Assembly: GCA_963771305.1 (NCBI GenBank)
Contig: CAVYTS010000041.1
Coordinates: 1 to 64,000 of the forward strand
Direction of reading: 5' to 3'
DNA length: 64,000 bases
DNA from: CAJCIT01 sp963771305
Lineage (GTDB): Bacteria > Acidobacteriota > Terriglobia > Bryobacterales > Bryobacteraceae
In this document: in pieces, positions 16,379 to 25,562 of the stretch
Numbering within the stretch: the stretch's first letter is position 1
How the letters are laid out: every line of letters starts with the position of its first letter
Notes under the pieces: model-generated
What the model was told of the DNA's origin: nothing
Databases searched by the model: none
Seen by the model: the letters and a program-made list of their open reading frames with translations, nothing else
Position numbers and translations under genes: made by a program

Positions 16379-17885
16379 CTAGCAGCCCGTGGTAATAGTG
16401 AGATGGGGGGCCCGAAACATGTGACCTCGGAAATGTTCTGAGCGTCTATATGACATGGCAATGGGAACCCGTCGGAAGCGCGAACGGCAGCAGGATCTGT
16501 GGATCGCGACCAGCGATGTAGTCGAGACACCAGCCAACGTCTTTTACGACCGCCTGAATCAGATTCTGGATGAGCACAAGTTCGATGCCAAGGTGGAGAG
16601 ACTGTGCCAGAAGTTTTACAAAAAGAGCGTATACGGTCGGCCCAGCCTGGCACCAGGTGTCTACTTTCGGTCGCTGCTGATCGGTTTTTTTGAGGGCCTC
16701 GATTCGGAGCGAGGGATCGCGTGGCGCACGGCCGACTCGCTGTCGTTACGGAAGTTCCTGGGCTACGCGCTGGATGAGGCAACGCCAGACCATTCCACGA
16801 TTTCGCGCACGCGCCGATTATATTGGCTGGAGACGCACAAGGCAGTCTTCCGATGGGTGCTGAAGATCCTGGATGAAGAAGGACTGGTCAGCGGACGGAC
16901 GGTATCGATCGATGCCACTACCCTGGAAGCCAATGCGGCTCTGAAGAGTATTGTGCGGCGGGACAACGGGCAAAGCTACAACGACTATCTGAAGGAACTG
17001 GCCAAGGCCGCCGGGATCGAGAATCCGACGCGCGAACAGTTGGCGCGACTGGATCGCAAGCGGAAGAAGAAGGGATCGAATCAGGAATGGACGAGTCCCA
17101 GCGACCCCGACGCCCGAATCACCAAGATGAAAGATGGACGGACGCATCTGGCCCACAAGGCTGAGCATGCTGTGGATTTGACCAGCGGAGCGCTGCTGGC
17201 GGTGACGCTGCAACCGGCCAATGAAGGCGATACGACTACGATCCACAAGACACTGGAAGAAGCGCAGGCCGCGGCCCGCGAGATCAATGACCAAGGAGTG
17301 GAAGAGGTGGTAGCGGACAAGGGCTATCACAGCGGCGCCGTGTTGATAGACGTACATGAGCAGCAAGTCCGAAGTTACATCCCCGAGCCGGAGCGTGGGC
17401 GGCGGAACTGGCAGGGTGAGGGGAAGGCGGAAGAGCAGAAGCGGACGTATGAGAATCGTCGGCGTGTGCGCGGCGACCGCAACAAGCGACTACAGAAACT
17501 GCGGAGCGAACTGACGGAGCGGAGCTTCGCGCACCTGTATGAGACCGGCGGAATGAGACGGGTCCACCTCCAGGGCCGGAAGAACATTCTGAAGCGTCTC
17601 CTGGTGCACGGAGCCGCGTTCAATCTCTCGTTGATCCTGCGCAAGACTATGGGAGTGGGAAAGCCCCGGCGGTTACAGGGGCTTTCTTTGCAGCCTTTTA
17701 TGCTGTTTGCTCGCATTTTTTCGTGGCTTTGGGTCACCTCCACGACCACGGAACTGAAGGCGGGTAACTTTGCGCTGCAAAGTACCTGTACGATGCCCAT
17801 GCCGGCGTCCGATTCAGGCATATATCAAGTGATTTGCTTCGGGCTGGCCGCCTGGAAAACACCTACTTCTGCCACGGGCAGCTAG
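16379..17885 (+). mobile_element. IS1182-like element nested in the IS21-like element
   Basis: The left end CTAGCAGCCCGTGG (16379 on) is matched by an inverted copy (CCACGGGCAGCTAG) ending at 17885. It lies between the left terminal repeats and istA of the surrounding element. I could not identify a target duplication. Confidence 0.7.
16455..17885 (+). CDS. IS1182-family-like transposase
   Basis: The 476-residue protein opens with the GRPSLAPGVYFRSLLIGFFE block of the DUF772 N-terminal domain. The DDE core follows, with Asp in GRTVSIDATTLEAN and EEVVADKGYHSGA and a candidate Glu further on. The stop codon TAG is the last three bases of the inverted repeat, so the gene fills the element. The C-terminal ~60 residues after LSLILRKTMG look like read-through of the element end, which is common in this family. 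The frame appears intact, so the copy may be active. Confidence 0.88.
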   Translation: MAMGTRRKRERQQDLWIATSDVVETPANVFYDRLNQILDEHKFDAKVERLCQKFYKKSVYGRPSLAPGVYFRSLLIGFFEGLDSERGIAWRTADSLSLRKFLGYALDEATPDHSTISRTRRLYWLETHKAVFRWVLKILDEEGLVSGRTVSIDATTLEANAALKSIVRRDNGQSYNDYLKELAKAAGIENPTREQLARLDRKRKKKGSNQEWTSPSDPDARITKMKDGRTHLAHKAEHAVDLTSGALLAVTLQPANEGDTTTIHKTLEEAQAAAREINDQGVEEVVADKGYHSGAVLIDVHEQQVRSYIPEPERGRRNWQGEGKAEEQKRTYENRRRVRGDRNKRLQKLRSELTERSFAHLYETGGMRRVHLQGRKNILKRLLVHGAAFNLSLILRKTMGVGKPRRLQGLSLQPFMLFARIFSWLWVTSTTTELKAGNFALQSTCTMPMPASDSGIYQVICFGLAAWKTPTSATGS

Positions 17886-17923
17886 GACATTGAGCAGGAC
17901 GGAGGACGTTATCCTCCATCCTC

Positions 17924-19544
17924 GTGAGCAATGTCTTGAGCGAGGAACAGAAACAGCAAGTCATAGCCTTAGGGCGCTTGGAATGGTCGCTACGGCGGAT
18001 CCAGCGGGAAACCGGCGTCCGTCGCGAAACCATATCGGCTTATTTGAAAGAAGCTGGGGTCGCATTTCGGCCACCCCGCGGCCGCCGGATTCAGGCAAAA
18101 CCGGCCAGTTCGGGCGGTGAGGTGACCCCCGGCTCCACGCTGGCAAAACCGGCCAGTTCGTCGGAGGTGCCCCCCGACTCGGGTGGGGAATCGCTTGGCG
18201 AAGCACCAAAAGAGCCGAAGGCCGGTCGTAGCCCCTCGGCCAGCGCCTGCGAACCTTTTGTCGAGGCTATCGAAGTTGGTCTCGCCAAACGTCGCAATGC
18301 TAAGGCAATCTGGCAAGATCTGGTGGATGTCTTTGGTTTCGCCGGCGGATATCAGAGCGTCAAGCGGTTCATTCGTAAGTTCCGTGGGCAGCAGACGCCG
18401 GAAGCCTGTGCGGTAATCCAGACCGCGCCCGGTGAAGAACTTCAGGTCGATTACGGCACTGGTCCTATGGTTCGTGATGGGCACACCGGCAAATACCGGC
18501 GCACGCGCCTATTCGTGCTGACGCTCGGCTACAGCCCCCAAATGCATTCGCCTGCTGGCGTTTGGCTCCAGTTCTCAAACATGGGCTGAACTGCACGAGA
18601 AAGCTTTTCGCCGACTGGGCGGAGTGACCAAGGTCGCTGTGCTCGACAATCTGCGGGAAGGAGTGCTGAAGCCAGACATCTACGATGCCACCGTGAATCC
18701 GCTGTACCGCGACATGCTCCGACACTACAATGTCGTTGCGCTGCCCTGCCGCGTCCGCGATCCAGATCGCAAGGGGAAGGTGGAAAGAGGCGTCGGCCAT
18801 GCCAAGAATACTCCCCTGAAAGGACTTCGTTTCGAAAGCCTGGAAGAAGCGCAGACCTATCTGGACCACTGGGAAACACGCTGGGCCGACACGCGCATCC
18901 ACGGCACCACCAAGCGGCAGGTTGCCGCGATGTTTGCCGAAGAGAAACCGACGCTGCAGCCACTTCCCGTGGAGCCCTTCCGCTACTACCAATACGGCAA
19001 ACGCACGGTGAACCTGGATGGCTGCGTGGAAGTCGAGGCGGCCTACTATGGCGCACCGCCGGGCTGGATCGGCCGGTACGTCCAGGTGCAATGGGATTCC
19101 CACCAAGTCCGCCTGATGGACCCGCAGACCGGGCAACTCCTCCGTGAGCACCTACGCCAGGCGCGCGGGCGCCATCGCATCAAAGACGAAGACCGCCCCA
19201 AGCAAACTCCGCTGACTACCCTGCAACTGCTGTCACGCGCCGACAAAGCCGGCGCGCAAATCGGGGCAGTCTGTCGCGGCATGCATCAGAAAGACGGCGA
19301 GACCGCCGTGCGCCGCATCCTGGGTGTACTGTCACTGACTAAAAAGTACGGCTGCGCCTCGGTTGAGGACGCTTGCGGGGTCGCCCTGGAAGTCGGTGTC
19401 CGCGCCGACTACCATTTCGTGCGGCGCTATCTGGAGCGCCACCCCCAACTGTCGTTGAGCTTGCGCCAGGTTGATCCTCTAATCCGCGAGCTCACGTTGT
19501 ACCGCGATTTCATCGAACGCAAAACCAAGGAGAGCACCGAATGA
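17924..19544 (+). pseudogene. istA: IstA transposase with a +1 frameshift
   Basis: The GTG at 17924 starts MSNVLSEEQKQQVIALGRLEW, a helix-turn-helix domain. The frame breaks near 18537 in a run of five C: removing one C turns LGYSPQMHSP into LGYSPKCIRLLAFG and joins it to the downstream frame (WAELHEKAFRRLGGVTKVAV...). The rejoined protein has the rve acids in QVDYGTGPM, AVLDNLREG and GKVERGVGH. The break could be a real mutation, a sequencing error in the C run, or programmed slippage. The linker after the HTH encodes two AKPASS peptides from terminal-repeat-like DNA. Confidence 0.85.
18097..18158 (+). repeat. Two AAAACCGGCCAGTT copies inside the istA coding region
   Basis: Copies at 18097-18110 and 18145-18158 match the repeats at the element's ends (16329-16341, 16354-16367, and inverse copies at 20889-20902 and 20915-20927). 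They encode AKPASS within the linker between the HTH and catalytic domains. Confidence 0.75.
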
Positions 19545-20287
19545 ACCTCATTGAATTACAACGTGCTTTACGTCAACTCCGGCTCGGCGGCACCGCCGCG
19601 GTGCTGGAAACCAGACTGCACCAGGCACAGGTTGAAGCCATGGCGCCGATTGATCTGATCTCCTGCCTGGTGAGCGACGAGCTTGCCCGCCGCAGCGAGC
19701 GACTGTTGGATCGCAGACGCAAGCAGGCCGCTTTCCGCGATCCCCACAAGACTCTGGATAACTTCGACTTCACCTTCAACCCTAAGATGAATCGCAGCTT
19801 GGTGTTCGATCTGGCCACCTGCGCCTTCATCGGCAAGCGGGAAGATGCCTTATTCCTAGGGCCAGCCGGGACGGGAAAAAGCCACTTGGCTCAAGCCATC
19901 GGCCAGGCCGCCATACAGCAGAATTATCGCGTGATCTATCGGGAGACGCAGGTCCTACTGGAGGAACTCAACGAGGCCGTCGTGGAAGGGAAACGCAAGC
20001 AGTTCATGGAGTCGGTGTCCACGGTACCGCTGCTCATCATCGACGACTTCGGCATGCGAAAGCTGCCGTTGACCGCGGCTGAAGATCTGCTGGAGATCAT
20101 CATGCGACGCTACGAACGCACGAGCACGCTTCTCACTTCCAACAGGCCTGTAGAAGACTGGGGGAAACTGCTGGGCGACGTGGCCGCGGTCACCGCCATG
20201 CTCGACCGCATCCTGCATCATGGGCATGTGCTCAAGTGCGGCCCCCGAAGTTGGCGGACAAAAGCGGCAGCAGGAGGCTCCCAATGA
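19541..20287 (+). CDS. istB: IstB, IS21 helper ATPase
   Basis: The 248-residue AAA+ protein has Walker A in GPAGTGKSHLAQAIG, Walker B in LLIIDDFGMRKL, and a sensor region with LLTSNRPVEDWGK. In IS21 transposition IstB assembles on target DNA and activates IstA. The ATG overlaps the istA stop (ATGA), the standard coupled arrangement. The frame is intact. Confidence 0.93.
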   Translation: MNLIELQRALRQLRLGGTAAVLETRLHQAQVEAMAPIDLISCLVSDELARRSERLLDRRRKQAAFRDPHKTLDNFDFTFNPKMNRSLVFDLATCAFIGKREDALFLGPAGTGKSHLAQAIGQAAIQQNYRVIYRETQVLLEELNEAVVEGKRKQFMESVSTVPLLIIDDFGMRKLPLTAAEDLLEIIMRRYERTSTLLTSNRPVEDWGKLLGDVAAVTAMLDRILHHGHVLKCGPRSWRTKAAAGGSQ

Positions 20288-20307
20288 TCGTCAGTCCCCG
20301 ATGAACT

Positions 20308-20484
20308 TCAAGAAAGGTGGACTTCATCCTGACAGCGGAGAGCCATTTTCTCTATTGTTGCAACCAAGGAAGACTCCTCCAAGGTCTGGGCTTTCGCCGA
20401 CACGAAAGCCCACTCGCGAAGAAAGCGCTCGATCTGAATGCGATTGAAAACAGTGTCGCCGTAAGGATCAATTGAGGCCAACAT
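20308..20484 (-). CDS. Small hypothetical protein, passenger of the IS21-like element
   Basis: The 58-residue frame begins MLASIDPYGDTVFNRIQIER and continues FLREWAFVSAKAQTLEESSL; composition is normal and looks coding. It lies on the strand opposite istA-istB, between istB and the right terminal repeat. A 32-residue frame lies just upstream. I do not recognise the family. Confidence 0.4.
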   Translation of the reverse strand: MLASIDPYGDTVFNRIQIERFLREWAFVSAKAQTLEESSLVATIEKMALRCQDEVHLS

Positions 20485-20499
20485 CGGATGGGAGGAATC

Positions 20500-20598
20500 C
20501 TAGCTCAGCGGCAGCAGCCGACCCAATAGGTTCTTCGGATCGGCGACGGATTTCAGTGTCTGGCCCTGTTCGTCTTGAAGCTCGATGCCGAAACCCAT
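20500..20598 (-). CDS. Very small hypothetical protein upstream of the 58-aa passenger
   Basis: The 32-residue frame starts MGFGIELQDEQGQTLKSVAD and stops 15 bp before the start of the 58-residue gene on the same strand. It could be the remnant C-terminus of a longer gene cut off by the element. Function unknown. Confidence 0.3.
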   Translation of the reverse strand: MGFGIELQDEQGQTLKSVADPKNLLGRLLPLS

Positions 20599-20599
20599 C

Positions 20600-20880
20600 T
20601 CAGAATAGGCGACTATCAATGTGGAAGAAGGCTCTCTTAGTTGGGGACTCCGTCCCCAAAACCCCTGGGATTTAACGCCTTCGCGCCAGAATGTCTATGC
20701 TTCATGGGGCGGCTGGCGCCGCCCCGCCATTCCGGCCGCTGGGTCGGCGCTCGGGTCGCATCCCTGCGTTGCCCTATCCTCCGCCCAGGTGAAGCTTAGT
20801 ATAAATCGGGTTGGCGCGAAGAAAGAAAAAAAAACTCTTGCCGAAAGTGTCAACGGTAGGGTAAAACTATGGCTGTCCTA
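20600..20880. other. Non-coding right part of the IS21-like element with two hairpins
   Basis: Two strong stems occur: TTGGGGAC/GTCCCCAA with a 3 nt loop (20641-20659), and GGGGCGGC/GCCGCCCC with a 4 nt loop (20706-20725). They could terminate transcription from istB or shield the element. No gene is evident. Confidence 0.4.
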
Positions 20881-20941
20881 GACGATCAAACTGGCCGGTT
20901 TTGAAGTGACCCCGACTGGCCGCTTTTGAGGTGATCCCCGA

Positions 20942-21077
20942 GGGCAAGTTCCTCGATCATCCCAAGACCGAACACGGGACCTTCAGCAGCATGGTGCAGA
21001 ACATGTAGCCGTATCAGGCCCGAGTACAGATCGCGGTCGGCTACAGAGGCGTTCTTATCCAATTTCGATCGCGACAT
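20942..21077 (-). pseudogene. PadR-family regulator, N-terminal half (split by insertion)
   Basis: The segment encodes MSRSKLDKNASVADRDLYSG and then LIRLHVLHHAAEGPVFGLGM, ending IEELA at the insertion point. This is the recognition-helix half of a PadR protein. Joined across the element it continues into ARHGYRISPGSLYPLLQGL at 16.3 kb. The reading frame is preserved at the join once one copy of the 11 bp repeat is removed. Confidence 0.85.
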
Positions 21078-21104
21078 CTGGTTCCGAAAGATGCTAGCAC
21101 GGTT

Positions 21105-21236
21105 ATGAACGGCATGTTAACGGAGATCATCCGTAGGCGCGGGCGTCACGATCAGATGCCTGACGAAAACTTGGATCGATTCGTCGAGACGTTTCCGATC
21201 GAGCCTTACGTTCCCGGCGCACCGGCTCGGAAGTGA
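21105..21236 (+). CDS. Small hypothetical protein, possibly a gene remnant
   Basis: The 43-residue frame reads MNGMLTEIIRRRGRHDQMPD, then ENLDRFVETFPIEPYVPGAP. Its last part has a decayed relative after the carbonic anhydrase gene at 10.75 kb, so it may be the end of a once longer, repeated gene. No clear ribosome site. Not recognised. Confidence 0.25.
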   Translation: MNGMLTEIIRRRGRHDQMPDENLDRFVETFPIEPYVPGAPARK

Positions 21237-21296
21237 TCGCCTAGACCAATTCGCTGAGAAGTTTGGTAGGATTTCTGCCAGTGCCGTCCGATTTGT

Positions 21297-21539
21297 ATGA
21301 ATGAGACCGAAGAGCGAGTCGTCGATATTCTGACCTCGTTTCCCCCCGGTGATAGGCCCTGGGGCGAGCCGATCAACGCCGTAATGAGGGCGATGAAGTG
21401 GGATAGCTCCAAAACGAAAGCCTATGTCGAATACTTGATACACCGCAACCACGTGGTTCTCAAGAACGATGAGCCGAATGCAGCTGCTGACCGTTTCGGC
21501 AAATTGCAATCGTGGTGGGATTCTTCCGAGAGCAGGTAG
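21297..21539 (+). CDS. Small hypothetical protein
   Basis: The 80-residue protein starts MNETEERVVDILTSFPPGDR and has a helical region, MRAMKWDSSKTKAYVEYLIH, reminiscent of a winged-helix. Composition is that of a real soluble protein, but no family is recognised and the ribosome site is weak. It stands alone between PadR/transposon debris and a convergent glycosyltransferase gene. Confidence 0.45.
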   Translation: MNETEERVVDILTSFPPGDRPWGEPINAVMRAMKWDSSKTKAYVEYLIHRNHVVLKNDEPNAAADRFGKLQSWWDSSESR

Positions 21540-21830
21540 GCGACCCGTCTGGTGTGATCCAACCGAACTCTACGCTCCCGCGCTGTCGCCGCCCGCCCGA
21601 AGTCCGAGAGTTAGCTGCTAGCGATAATGCCTCATATCGTTCCGAGTTCGGCCGCACTCCCTCTACCGCCCCGGGGGAAGCGAGGGCGTTACCAAACCCT
21701 ACACGCTTCAACGGAAGCCATCGCTCATCCCTCATTCGTTTTTTTCCACCGGATGGCCAATTTTTCTTAAGTTACGGCGCACCTCGAAGGCATTCGCACG
21801 TTTCTCGTCGCACCGCGAGAATGCAGCTCG

Positions 21831-23660
21831 TTATTGCCTCTCGATGTCAGGCGGAATGAAATAGAGACGAATTGATTTGCCGACCATATCAACCGGAAGA
21901 TACGGTTCTAGCCAGGCATAGGCATCGGGCTGATCGGCTGTACCAAGCTTCAGCGAAAACACGCTAATAGCAATCCAGCCACTCACACGCTGCTGCGGGG
22001 CCAGCCGTTTCCAGGGCGGCAGGTCGAATAAAGAGAGATCCGCCGACCCGAAGTAGGCGACGTGCAGCGACTCAATGTGATGACGGGCACAGGCGGTTGG
22101 CAGGCGCGCCAAGTCCTGACCCCAATCGAGATCGGAGTCAATGCCGAAGTTACCCTCACTAGAGCCGGCAGCGAGTCCGTTGAAGTAGGCCAGATAATCG
22201 GGATGGGCGGATGCCGACGCGATCCCAAAGAGCAACAGCAGCAAAACGCATAGTGCGCGGCCCTGACGTGAGTGCGCAAAGAGCCGGACGGCAGCGAAGC
22301 CGGCGAATCCGGACAGCATCACATAGATCGGCAGAATGTGCCGGATGCCGATGTTGACGTGACTAAGAAGCGCTGTCAGGAGTATTGCAGCGCACGGGAG
22401 CAGCAGAGTCCAAGGTCGCCAACCGGGATCGTGAGCGGGGCTTGTTCGAGCCCCGTGGAAAAGAAAGACAATCCCGACGGGAAGTAGTAACAGGAACGCG
22501 AACGGCGTTTTGGCAGCCAAGGCGACCGGATAGTAGTACCACCACCCGTGATTGCGCTTCTCGCCGAGGAAAAGGTTCCAGTGGTCCGACTCGTCGTTGT
22601 GTCGGATCAGGTCAAATATCCCTCGAAAGAAGGGATAGGCTACCACGGGGACGTGCGAAGTATGCTCCAACACATCCCGGAGAGCAGCATTGGGGAATGC
22701 ACCGGCTGGACCAGCCACCTGGTTGAGCAGACGTTGATCTCGTTCGGCGCGCATGCCATCGGGGTTTATTGAGAACCGGTAACCAGCCCAGATGACAAGC
22801 GCCGCAACCAATGCGGAAAGGACTAACGTCTGGACGTGCCGCCTCACGGGTGCGTGATCTGTACTTCTTTCTTGGGAAAGCCAATACGCAAATACCAACG
22901 CAATGGCACAGACGGGTAGGAATGCCAGTGCGCTGAGCTTTGACAGGATGGCAAGTCCAGTGGCCAGACCAAGCGCAGCGGACCGGCCAAGCGATGGCGA
23001 TTCCAGCCACAAGCAGAAGGCAAACAGAGCAGCGGGCAGCGTGGCTACCAAGGACATGTCCGTCATCGCTAAGCCAGAGTGCCCGAGAATAGCCGGCAAG
23101 GAGCCGAACAGGGCGACCGCAACCAATGCGGTGGGCCGGCCCCAGATCCAGGATGCCCAGGCGAAAACGACCAGGCAGGCCAAGATGAAGAACGGCACCT
23201 CGGCGAGCCGGGCCAAGGTCAGATTCGTCCAGTATTGGCCTCCTTCCCCCAGAATTCGGTTACCGTCCACGTAAAAGTCCACGCTCAAGCCACGGTCGCT
23301 TCGAATACCGCGCATATACAACGGAAACGCAGCAGCTACGCGGGCCAGCGGGGGGTGCTTGGGGTCAAGATCGTAGGCCCCCGACTGAAGCCACTGCATC
23401 CCACAGGAAGCGGTGGCAGGTTCGTCGTAGGCTTGGCTGAAAACAGAATACGTGGAGTAAATGCGGATCATCCCGATGAGGATGATGCTCCATAGAATGA
23501 TCCAGGCTATGCCGCGGCGGTGCAACCAGCGCGATGAACCTTTCGGCAAGGGCTCTGAGGCTGCCCGAGGGACATCAGTGGGTGGGCTGTTCACGGGCGG
23601 TAGTTGGCGATCGATGAACTCCGGCAAGGCGCCGGCGTGCGCGGGTGGCTGGCAGTGCAT
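21831..23660 (-). CDS. GT39/ArnT-like membrane glycosyltransferase
   Basis: The 609-residue protein has a first membrane helix (GIAWIILWSIILIGMIRIYS), then a periplasmic loop with the acidic AYDEPATASCG motif and DPKHPPLARVAAA, followed by about ten more membrane segments. The DE pair in the first loop is typical of PMT_2 glycosyltransferases, which move sugars from polyprenyl-phosphate carriers to proteins or lipids on the periplasmic side. A C-terminal soluble domain contains FGIDSDLDWGQDL, common in acidobacterial members. The start is uncertain because the annotated N-terminus has no good ribosome site. Acceptor unknown. Confidence 0.82.
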   Translation of the reverse strand: MHCQPPAHAGALPEFIDRQLPPVNSPPTDVPRAASEPLPKGSSRWLHRRGIAWIILWSIILIGMIRIYSTYSVFSQAYDEPATASCGMQWLQSGAYDLDPKHPPLARVAAAFPLYMRGIRSDRGLSVDFYVDGNRILGEGGQYWTNLTLARLAEVPFFILACLVVFAWASWIWGRPTALVAVALFGSLPAILGHSGLAMTDMSLVATLPAALFAFCLWLESPSLGRSAALGLATGLAILSKLSALAFLPVCAIALVFAYWLSQERSTDHAPVRRHVQTLVLSALVAALVIWAGYRFSINPDGMRAERDQRLLNQVAGPAGAFPNAALRDVLEHTSHVPVVAYPFFRGIFDLIRHNDESDHWNLFLGEKRNHGWWYYYPVALAAKTPFAFLLLLPVGIVFLFHGARTSPAHDPGWRPWTLLLPCAAILLTALLSHVNIGIRHILPIYVMLSGFAGFAAVRLFAHSRQGRALCVLLLLLFGIASASAHPDYLAYFNGLAAGSSEGNFGIDSDLDWGQDLARLPTACARHHIESLHVAYFGSADLSLFDLPPWKRLAPQQRVSGWIAISVFSLKLGTADQPDAYAWLEPYLPVDMVGKSIRLYFIPPDIERQ

Positions 23661-24307
23661 CCCCGGTCATGCCGAGAACAAACGTGGTGCCGAATCCTAT
23701 CTGGATTTTGCGCATTGGGGAGAAGTGAAGTCGGCGAGGAGCGCGATCTTCCATTTCTGCCTCCGCACAGAGTGTACACCTGGGTACCTCAGTTTGCCCC
23801 GGATTTTGCAGAAATTCGTGTTGGCCGTCGCCGTGTGGGGTTGTGCACTTATCGAACTTGGCTTTGTTTTTTGCTCGTGTCACAGTCATGATCGTAGCCA
23901 TACCTTGGAACATGGCACCTGCCGCATGGGTCAGTTGTCTCCTGGAGTGGGTCCGATTTCGAAACATGCCCATCGCTTTTCCAGATGTGAGCGCACTGTG
24001 AATGCCCAGTTGAGAAAGTATCGGGTGACTCTGCCGATCTCATCGCAAATCTGTCATTAGGGCCGCTGGTAGTCTGTAATCCTCTCGGAAAGGACTCGAC
24101 TCGCTGGAGAACTGCGGGTGGTTGTTAGCCGCTGCGTTCGCTAGCGATATTAACTGATAACGTCCCAGGCTGCAGGGCTGTGACACAGAGGAGAGTCGCT
24201 CTCCGGTTCTTTAATTGCTGCCACTTCTCACTGTAGGCGACAACTTGGATCATGTTTCTCAGAAACACCGAGCCCAGTAGGCAGGAGCCTTTCGCTAACA
24301 TCGAGCA
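23661..24307. other. 647 bp without a recognisable gene
   Basis: Several short frames occur on both strands but none has coding character or a known motif. Promoters for the flanking genes probably lie here. Confidence 0.4.
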
Positions 24308-25445
24308 ATGAAATGGACGGATACGACAGGGCACAACGCGAGCGATCCAGGTTCGGTCGAATCATGGCTGGTGTCGGCAGGACGAGACCGGCGCTCGGGC
24401 TCGCCGCTAAACGTGCCGCCCTGGCCGGCGTCGAACTTCGTGCTGGGCGAGCACCGTGCGTACTCTCGTGACGACGGCACGCCGGGCTGGGAGGCACTGG
24501 AAGAGATCGTCGGCGGCCTTGAATGTGGCTCTTCGGTCTCCTTCGCCTCCGGCATGGCAGGCATTGCGGCGATTTTCGATCAACTGCGTACAGGCTCGGT
24601 TGTGGCCCTTCCGGACGACTGTTACCAGGGAGTCGCGGGACTCGCCAAAGCTGGCGAAAGCCGCGGGCGCTGGACTGTTCATCGCCTCGCCGTGGCGGAC
24701 ACCGCAGGCTGGATCGAGATGTGCGGCGCGGCCGACCTGTTGGCTAGAATCGCCCTCGAACCCGCTGCTAACGGTGGCTGACCTGGACACCATCTGCGCC
24801 GCACCACGGAAGCGTGGCACGATCCTGGGTGTGGACAACACCTTCGCTACGCCGCTGAATCAGCGTCCACTGGCGCTCGGCGCCGACGTGGCCGTGCAAT
24901 CAGTGACGAAGTTCATCGGTGGCCATTCGGACCTGCTCGGCGGCGTCGCCACGGTGCGCGACGCGAACCTGCTGGCGGCCCTGCGGCTGGCCCGCGAGCT
25001 CGCGGGTGCTACACCCGGCACTCTCGAAGCATTTCTCGCGGTGCGCGGGGCAAGGACTCTGGCACTACGGCTGGAGCGGGCGCAGCGCAACGCGATGATA
25101 TTGGCCGAGCGTCTCGAGCGCCATCCTAACGTCACCCTGACCCGCTATCCCGGCCTGGCGAGCCACCCAACTCACGATGCCGCGCGACGCCAACTCAAAG
25201 GCTTCGGGACGATTATCTCGTTCGACGTGCGTGGCGACGCCACCACCGCCGACGCCGTGTGCTCCGGACTGCAGCTCATCCAACACGCCACGAGCCTCGG
25301 CGCGGTCGAATCCACGATCGAACGGCGGGCCAGCGTTCCCGGGCAGGAGCACCTGCCTCCGACGCTGCTGCGGCTGAGCGTGGGTATCGAGGCCGTCGAG
25401 GATCTTTGGACTGATCTGGATCGAGCGCTAAGAAACGTCCCTTAA
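24308..25445 (+). pseudogene. Cys/Met-metabolism PLP-dependent enzyme, frameshifted
   Basis: The N-terminal frame (from 24308) has the cystathionine gamma-synthase/lyase features VSFASGMAGIAAIF and VVALPDDCYQGV. Near 24737 the frame must move forward by one base to continue as WLESPSNPLLTVADLD. The second frame holds ILGVDNTFATPLNQ and the PLP-lysine block SVTKFIGGHSDLLGG, and runs to the normal C-terminus (LLRLSVGIEAVEDLW). The rejoined length of ~379 residues is normal. The rest is well preserved, so the break is recent or a sequence error. The native reaction (transsulfuration, either direction, or methionine gamma-lyase) cannot be told from this. Confidence 0.85.
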
Positions 25446-25562
25446 GGGTCGTACCGGGCGGCATCGGTTGTCTCCCTATAGGTTCGGGCGGCGCTCCGTC
25501 GGCACTCCGAGTTGCCAAGGAGGCGGCCAACCCACCCGACTCTCTTGCACAAACTCAGGGGG

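Larger units (their letters stand above)
16316..20941 (+). mobile_element. IS21-like element inserted in the PadR gene
   Basis: The ends are imperfect inverted repeats: TCGGGGGTCACCC then AAAACCGGCCAGT at the left, and TCGGGGATCACCTC then AAAAGCGGCCAGT reading inward from the right. Each end has a second motif copy (16354-16367; 20889-20902). GGGCAAGTTCC flanks both sides (16305-16315; 20942-20952) and occurs once in the rejoined gene, consistent with an 11 bp target duplication. It carries istA (frameshifted), istB and two small ORFs, and has an IS1182-like element inside its left end. Confidence 0.85.

Noticed and set aside
23461..24060. 199-codon plus-strand frame upstream of the PLP-enzyme gene
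   Set aside because: Half is antisense to the glycosyltransferase start and the rest has no coding character or motif.
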